Source: Rotaria socialis (lineage: Eukaryota > Rotifera > Eurotatoria > Philodinida > Philodinidae). From it: 64,000 nucleotides of DNA. Below the pieces are notes generated by a model. That model did no database searches and was not told the origin of the DNA. It saw only the letters and a list, made by a program, of their open reading frames with translations. Position numbers and translations under genes: made by a program. The DNA is taken from assembly GCA_905331475.1 (NCBI GenBank), contig CAJNYU010000824.1, positions 62,001-126,000 of the forward strand, in the 5' to 3' direction. Shown one piece after another: positions 56,793-64,000 of this stretch (within the stretch, counting starts at the first letter, position 1; each line of letters begins with the position of its first letter).

Positions 56793-59700
56793 CTATAAGA
56801 AAAGAAAAGAATGAATGTCGAAAGAAAAAAAATTTTGTAGTTATTTATGTTAGTCAGTTAAGTAAATATTTTCTTTTTTTCGTTCATAGACATAAAAAGC
56901 TTGATCATGGTTAAGTAATCATAAAAGGATATTTTTGACACAAAGAAAGTTCTATCGCATTGGTCCGTTTTCCACCATTCACTTACGATTCGATAGAGGT
57001 CGGCTTATACCATTGAAATCAACTGATGATATTATAACATATAGTATATTTTATTGATAACTCTTTTCTTCGAGTTCGTCTAATTATAAGATTCTAATGC
57101 GTCATGAGTAGTTTCTGTGCGACTTCTAAATATTTTACTGCAGTACTTAAAGTAATTGTATTATCTCTGAAATGTCGTGTAAAATTACTCGTTAAAATCT
57201 TGACTCTAAATAAATGTGGAATTTCTTTTTTTTTTTTTTTCTATAAAATATATATTTATACATATGATTCGAAGTCGATTATCAAGAGGAATTCAATTTT
57301 TCGATGAGATGGTTCAATAGTTTTAGTTAACAAAAGAAGAATTTTCTAACATGCTTTTTTTACTTCGGTCCTGAATACTCCCACTGATTTTCATTTTTAC
57401 TCTATTAGAGGTATCAGTGTAAAACTAAGAAGCATCTGCTAATGTGTGGTTTAATTTTTAGTTATGCAAGGTTAAAATCTTGAGCAGATGTGTGCCTGAA
57501 AGCACTTCATATTAAAGAATAATGTCTGTTTTTCTGAATTGCAAGCAGATAATAACGAAAGTTTCTTTGTACCTTGAATCGATAGAGTAAAAGCCAAACT
57601 TTTCAAATTATAGTTCTACTGTCGCAGGAGTGTTTTTTCCTTTCTATTTTTCTTCTTCTTCATAGTGACAAAAAAATGCTTATAATCGTTTCTAGTAGTA
57701 TTTTCCGGCTAATACTAACAAGCGGAACAAAGAGTTGTATGTCATTAAATTACTCATAAATCAGAGTCTACAATGATCTTTTTCAAAACATTTAGAAAAT
57801 GCATTCATAGTTTTTTTACTTGAAGCCTATCATGTTTGCACTTTACGATATTTCTACGATTGTTATGTTGGTGAAAGCTTAAATACCACTGGTTTCACGC
57901 AAAATATTCGAACAAAGCAATTTTTCAATATAATTGCAAACTGACAAAATATCTAATTGATTTGAACTGCGACTATTTAATATAAGAATTAAAATCTGTG
58001 ATTCATAGGTCAAACTAAAACCATATTCAATTATTTGATGATAGCGGTATTTTTAAAAGAATACTATGATATATTGAAGTATAGTTTCGCCATTACTTGA
58101 TTTCTCAGTAAAAAAAACTACTGTAACTGATTTTTTATCTTGTTCATATAACCATGAAGCATGACTTTAAAATTTATTATTACAGCCAAGGCCGGGCTAA
58201 AAGCATTTTTGTGAGTCCTACACCAGGCATTCTTAATCGAAAACAAGCGTTATCATCGGAAAAATTTCGATAATAGTTAATCTCATGTTTTTTAAATCAA
58301 TATGCATGGTGATCTCTCCAGAAGGGTTGGCCTTCAACTTTTCATTTTTTATAAATTTGTACTAATATTATACAAAAAAATAATCTTGATTTTTACGGAA
58401 AACTGAATTTCACATAGAAAATTTTCATCGTCGTAAAACATTGAGACAATATGATGTCACGAACAATAACATGAATACCGTAATAAACGGCAAAGCTACT
58501 AAATGTCAGATTATGAGTACTTTCAAATCTTCTAACTATTGTTGAACAAACTATAAAAACATATTAAATACCGAAAAGATAATATGTGCATGTTTTTTTT
58601 TATTCTTTCTTTCGAAAAATATCATCAGACTAGTCGAGTTACTTTATTATTGGCAACTTTCTTTCATTTACCTGATTACTTGTTTCAATTCCGCCCCATT
58701 CTGACGTGTTCACAGCTAGCTACAAATTAAAGCTCAACATATTTACTAAATAGCCATTGTTTTATTGCATCAATAATCAAAATATGCATATAAGTTAATT
58801 GCTTTTGGTGCCATACGGTTCTTCTCACATAATAATTAGTATGTGAGAGACACGACGACGTTTTTTCCCTCTGTATTCAACTTGCCCACTCCTCATCAAC
58901 ATTCGATTTTCACACATTTTTTTCTAATAGGATTGAAACATGCAAAAGTGCATGCATGGTTTTTTTCCAGCTCTTATGCATATGAAATAAGCAAAGAAAA
59001 AACAATTGGGGGTTTTAATCTTTTTCTTCTTTATATGTCTTCATTAATGTGAAATCTATTTGAACAAGTGGATGTTTTGTCCATAGATGATGAGTAAACG
59101 AACTAGTAGTAGTAGTAGTAGTAGTAATTATCATCCATTAGAGAGTCGATAGATTTCAATCGGAGGCAAGAGAAACGAACGACTTGACAATCATTTCACT
59201 GTCATTATATGCTGTACTCTGATTGTAAGTATGCCTTAAGGCAAATGGAATAGACAAGCAGTAAGTTGTCATCTGGTCGCCAGAAAAAGTAACTCGACGA
59301 TGGCATTCTACCTTTTGAACAGCAGACAGATTAATACTGTGTATGTTCAACTTTCTCTTAAGCATATCATAAGCCACATTTCATGATTGTCAATGTCACA
59401 CAAGCTTACAGATGGCCAATTCAATTGAAACTTGATATCTGTTCAATGTTATTTTTATTGTTTTTGATAGTTCAAATTAAAAAAAAAGCATATCTTTTAC
59501 TATGCATGAGTAGATTAAAAGTCAACGAAACTATCAGTAGCATTTGTAACAAAAGAATACTGAGGCATAAGGATAAAGAAATGATGTCACATTCACTTTC
59601 TCTTTTCTACATCCTATATTTGATTAAATCAATCTTTTCTTCTTTTGTTTATAGATAAGGAGTAAAAGAAAAACGCTCGGACGTGTTAATGGAGCTTGAT

Positions 59701-60847
59701 GATGATGATGATGATGATGATGATCAGACTACCCCGAAGCTTAAAAACGACCAGCACTTTTCGAACACACATCAAGTACAATATTCGATGACATTCGCCC
59801 TTGAGGCAATGAGATGAAAGCCCTTTTTTGCTCTACGTCGTTTTATCCAGATGTAAAGGCGGAGCCGCCATACTATTCCACTCATATTGCAGACTTCAAT
59901 GTTCGCTTGGATAAATCAAATGCAAACAATGATACGCTTCTTTAAATGGATAAACATTATTTTTTTCGAGACTCGAGATGCTGTCAATTAATTATTTGGT
60001 CTTTTCTTCTTCTTCTTCTTTTTTTCATCAACAGCGATCTAAGAAAAAGTAAAGGAATGTTCAGTATTCTGTTTTTGTTTCGTCTGTCCACGTCTTTCTT
60101 TTTTTTTTTGCTTTTTCTCTTAATACAAGGTGCAAAACTAACATTGACCATATGTCATTTAATGCACCTATCATTGAAGAGCAGGAGAACTTTTAAGCGC
60201 ACACACATATTTTGTTTATATCTACTCTTGTCTAGATGAAATAATTGCTTTTCGATTCTCATTCAAAGATAATAGCTCAGCGTCTATCTTAATACTGTAT
60301 ATTCAACTAATCGCACACATACAAGATGTGTATATTCGAGGTTAAAATCCATTTGAAGGATAAACATAAAGTTTGTCTCTTGTCAATTTAACCTCAACCA
60401 TCACAACTTCTTCAAGATTGAACGTTGATGGTTAAATGTACGATGAAACGGAAAAAAAATGTTCCTTTTTTTCTATTTCTTCTCTCGTTTATGTTCATCG
60501 TTTGGTTGCTTGCATTGAGAAAAAAAAACGTTTTGTTGTTTGTCTATATGTGCTCTTTCGAGCGATCAACCAATGAGAAAATGGTCCGCTCAACCAACAG
60601 GAAACGGGAAAGGAATAATAATAATAATAACCACTCTCCTCCCCTTTAGAACGTCTGCAGGCAGTATGGAAAAAGAGAAAAAAAGCTTCTTTTCCTTTTT
60701 TCCATTCTTAGGTTTTCTATTATGCAAAAAAGAAACGAGAGAATCTAACACACTCACTAATATAGATTTGCTTTGTCGGTGATTCATATATTAAAAGAAA
60801 AAATATATAACGGAGGACTCTATACTTTTCCATAGATCATCAATATT
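56793..60847. other. 4-kb intergenic region upstream of Islet; microsatellites only
   Basis: The longest gene-free stretch of the window, between divergent KMT5A and Islet. It holds an (AGT)n run at about 59103-59123 and a (GAT)n run at about 59697-59722. Frames such as 58843-59052, 59946-60239 and 60425-60782 are Phe/Lys-rich low-complexity sequence. A large non-coding domain is common near developmental homeobox genes and may contain enhancers; none can be pointed to by eye. Confidence 0.55.
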
Positions 60848-62139
60848 ATGAAGAATAGCTTGAAATTATCTCGTTATTTACCTCATCATTATCAAGATAA
60901 TAGCTACAATGATTATCCATCAGGTAAAAACAACAAAAAAAACTTTTTTTTTAAGTCAATGACAAATACTACGTTTTGATTTTTCATTAGATACAAAATA
61001 TCCTTCAATATGTGCTGGTTGTAATTGTCAAATTTACGATCAATATTTATTAAAAGTTGCGCCAGATCTTGAATGGCACATTCAATGTTTAAAATGTTAC
61101 GAATGTGGACAATATCTCGATGAAAAAACGACATGTTTTGTTCTCGATGGAAAAACTTTTTGCAAATTCGATTATATACGGTACATATCTTTTATAAACG
61201 GCGTTTTGTGATAGTAACCTATGAATGAATTATTTACTTGACCGGTTTGACTTCTTTTTCCCCACTCTCGCTTGAACAGATTGCATCCGAGTGAGCAATA
61301 GAATAGCGCATGCAGAGATTTCACTTAGCAGAATTAATTCTATTGATAAACATGCAATTATTCTTTTGTTTTTTTTTGGTTCTAATTAGATTGTTTGTAT
61401 CTAAATGTGCCAAATGTCACCAATCGTTTTCTAAAAATGACTTATTTATTCGTACGACATTCTATCGAAGATTTCATACGGATTGTTTTCGTTGTGATCA
61501 TTGTGATCATTTGCTTACATCAGGCGATGAATATTATATTCATAGGCAAAATGAAATTTTATGTCGACAACATTTTCAACAATTATCATCAAATGAAACA
61601 AGTAGTACAGAATCAAAATCGTCATCGTCGGATTCAGTTGGAAATCCAACAGCAGGTAAGAAACGTATGTCGTGCATGCACACTTACATCCGTTCGGATG
61701 TGACTATGGCGTGAAGGAAGGAATCGACGGCATGCTTTTCATGACGGAAGTCAGATCAGTCTGGGGTGCTCTCTTTTCGCACTACATACTAAGATTACTA
61801 ATCAGTCAATACCGTTTTTTTCTTCTTTCAAACCGGATACAGTCAATAAATGCACGTGTCGATTGATAAGAGATATTTTCAGTTTTTTTTCAGATCAGAT
61901 GAAAGAACAATGCTCGAATTCTTCATCTTCTTCTGTTTTTGTTTGAATGAAATCGTTTTTGATAGCATTGCGATAGTAGTGACTTTATGCTTGTCTATTG
62001 AGAATTGAAGTCAGAATCAATTGAATCGATTGATAGCGTTAGGAGACTTTCATTTCATTAAATATATACAAAGCGACAGTTATCATATGTTCATATTTTC
62101 TACAGTGATGTTTACGATCGATTCGTTGTTTTAGCAACA

Positions 62140-62173
<34 letters not shown>

Positions 62174-62924
62174 TTCCATTACGTCCACTACCAACATCAT
62201 CATCATCATCAGCAGCATCAAGCTCGTCAAATCAAGTAACAGTAGGACTTAGCGGCTCGAAATCAACAAATCATGGAAATACTATACGTAAAGATAAAAC
62301 AACACGTATGCGTACAGTATTAAACGAAAAACAACTGTTAACGCTACGTACATGCTATAGTGCTAATCCACGACCGGATGCACTTATGAAAGAGCAACTT
62401 GTTGAAATGACACAATTATCTCCGCGTGTTATACGTGTTTGGTTTCAAAATAAACGTAAGAACAAAGGATCGAAGTTTTGATTTGCCAAAAATAAAATAC
62501 TTAACATATATATTTTTAAAAAATAGGTTGTAAAGATAAAAAGAAAAGTATATTAGCAAAACAAACTCAAGAACAACAAAAAGTTCTCTCAAGTCTTAAT
62601 CATGGTATACCATTAGTTGCTTCATCTCCTGTATCAAACGATATGAATATTGGTTTACCGCAAGCATCACTTGTTGAAGTTCAATATCATCCAGGTGGTC
62701 CATGGAAAACGTTTAATGAAGCATATCCACCGTTTTCTAATGATTATCATTCTCATAGTCATCAACATCATATACAACAACGACAGCCAACTTTTCATGA
62801 TAATGTTCTTAGCGGTTTTGCATCAGAGGATGATAGCAATTGTTTTGATGCATCACAATTTAGTGAAGAACGTAGTGACAATAGTTGCGATGGAAGTGCA
62901 ACTGGTCAACTAACACTTTTGTGA
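60848..62924 (+). CDS. isl1: Islet-class LIM-homeodomain transcription factor
   Basis: Five exons, 60848-60923, 60991-61180, 61390-61655, 62135-62455 and 62527-62924, give 416 residues. The first LIM domain covers about residues 33-87 ([20 protein letters not shown], then [11 protein letters not shown]); the second about 94-150 ([29 protein letters not shown]). A low-complexity Asn/Ser linker (a polymorphic AAT repeat at 62141-62172) precedes the homeodomain, about 228-287: [36 protein letters not shown] and [18 protein letters not shown], which is diagnostic for Islet. The last intron falls within NK|R of recognition helix 3. The C-terminal tail is His/Gln-rich. Islet specifies motor neurons and other cell types. 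There is one copy here, so ISL1/ISL2 cannot be distinguished; the symbol is by class. Confidence 0.95.
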
Positions 62925-64000
62925 TTTACTTTCGTTTCTTTCTTTTTCTTCTTCTTTTTTTTTGCTTGTAATAAAATTGAATTTCCTATATATTCTATCA
63001 AGCGTATAATAATTCAATTTATATATTAAATCAACAATAACACTTGACTAGAAAGTCTTGCATAATTTGTTATCTTACTCAGCAAGATATTTTGTACATA
63101 TGTAAGATAAATAACAATAATAAAACTAAATTATTATATCAGATGATGTGTCAATAGGCAGACACACATATACACCTTATCTGCTATATCGATGCCCATC
63201 TTCATTGTCACCCTTCGATCCATTAGCACATTGAAAGAAATATCATGAGGGAAAAATAACACACCTACATCCTCTACCGATCAGTTTCATAAAGTGTTGA
63301 TAGAGATGCAAACTTGTTTTTGTCGTATATCACACTTGCAATGTGCCATAGATCAAAGAATATTCTATTTAATCTTTTTGTTGTATAGAAGCAGAAAATT
63401 AAAAAACAAAACATATCGAGATAATATGGAAACGTTTAATAGAATGCCGCTATTTTATTGTCGATAAAGTCATTCTATAAACATCCATAGGAACTCTCAT
63501 TGATGTTATTATACTAATATGTCGGCAATTTTCTATGTGAGTTATTAAACAGAACTCGTTTTTTTTCTCTTTCTTGAACGCATCATCTTTCTTTCTTTTC
63601 TTTCCTTTACACATGAAGGATAGATAATGCACATGAATGCATTCACTGAACTAATTCGATTAGTGTGTTTACACGTTTTATATTTGTGTGACTTACTATC
63701 ATGAGCAAAGACCACCTATTGAGCGAGTGCATAGATTAGGCTTTATAAAACTAGTAGGGTACTATGTTAGCAGATGTTGATTCAAATGCATTACTCTGTT
63801 TACATTCAACCCGATGACTATTGAGTGTACGATACATATTTGTCTGGATGTGTTTATCCTTAGTCATGGATAGATATGTTTATCTTTCCGATACCGACTT
63901 GATCAAGAAAAACAATGGAGTATTTTTTTTGAAATAAAGATATTTAAAAAATTAATCCGGCTCAAGTGATAGAAATAATGTGTTCGGTTTTTTTCAATTT
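62925..64000 (+). other. 3' flank of Islet, no gene seen
   Basis: AATAAA within AATAAAATTG about 45 nt after the stop is a likely polyadenylation signal. The remaining kilobase has no supported gene. Confidence 0.5.

Noticed and set aside
59946-60782. Phe/Leu- and Lys-rich frames upstream of Islet
   Set aside because: Low-complexity T-rich and A-rich DNA; no splice context and no motif.

Overview
The window is animal nuclear DNA, most likely from a bdelloid rotifer. It is AT-rich, with intron-dense metazoan genes whose introns are often only 45-70 nt. Its gene set fits an animal: Dicer, ODF2/cenexin, FBXW7, CDC34-type E2, ATG10, KMT5A and an Islet LIM-homeobox gene. The strongest pointers to bdelloids are interstitial copies of TGTGGG, the telomeric repeat reported for bdelloids, and retroelement remains ending in hammerhead-ribozyme folds next to those repeats. 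I cannot fix the genus from sequence alone.

Layout. 1-12.2 kb: 3' end of a Dicer gene (+), a tiny EF-hand-like loop-repeat gene (+), a secreted GPLG-repeat protein (-), and an 11-exon ODF2 gene (-). 12.2-26.4 kb: gene-poor, repeat-rich DNA with a dead mariner-type element, a dead hAT transposase, a foldback element, tandem repeats, and short elements packed with near-palindromic words. 26.4-39.4 kb: subtelomere-like. A proline-rich four-exon gene lies between inward-running telomeric repeats, followed by two hammerhead-like folds next to TGTGGG repeats, an element with about 100-bp inverted repeats carrying a zinc-ribbon ORF, and a broken retroelement reading leftwards (tentatively Penelope/Athena-like). 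That retroelement is split by a 3.1-kb element carrying a BEN-domain gene. 40.4-42.8 kb: two divergent genes for small secreted Cys proteins, one with three alternative 3' cassettes behind a single signal-peptide exon. 44-46 kb: a TIR element and a broken EGF-7TM receptor gene. 46.8-56.8 kb: compact housekeeping genes. UBE2R/CDC34, FBXW7 and ATG10 follow head-to-tail on the minus strand, then a membrane SDR (+) and KMT5A (-). 56.8-64 kb: about 4 kb of non-coding DNA, then an Islet gene (+) and its downstream flank.

How genes may work together. CDC34-type E2 is the E2 of SCF ligases and FBXW7 is an SCF substrate receptor, so the adjacent pair belongs to one reaction. ATG10 next to them is an E2-like enzyme of autophagy. 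Several genes carry a 3' splice-site-like signal just before their start codon, as expected if spliced-leader trans-splicing (known in bdelloids) processes their transcripts.

The most novel material is (i) a set of elements with CCC...GGG-type ends, mostly 2-bp target duplications and element-specific near-palindromic arrays, one carrying a BEN gene, (ii) the telomere-repeat and ribozyme junctions, and (iii) the alternative-cassette secreted gene. All calls come from reading the sequence by eye; no database search or folding program was run.
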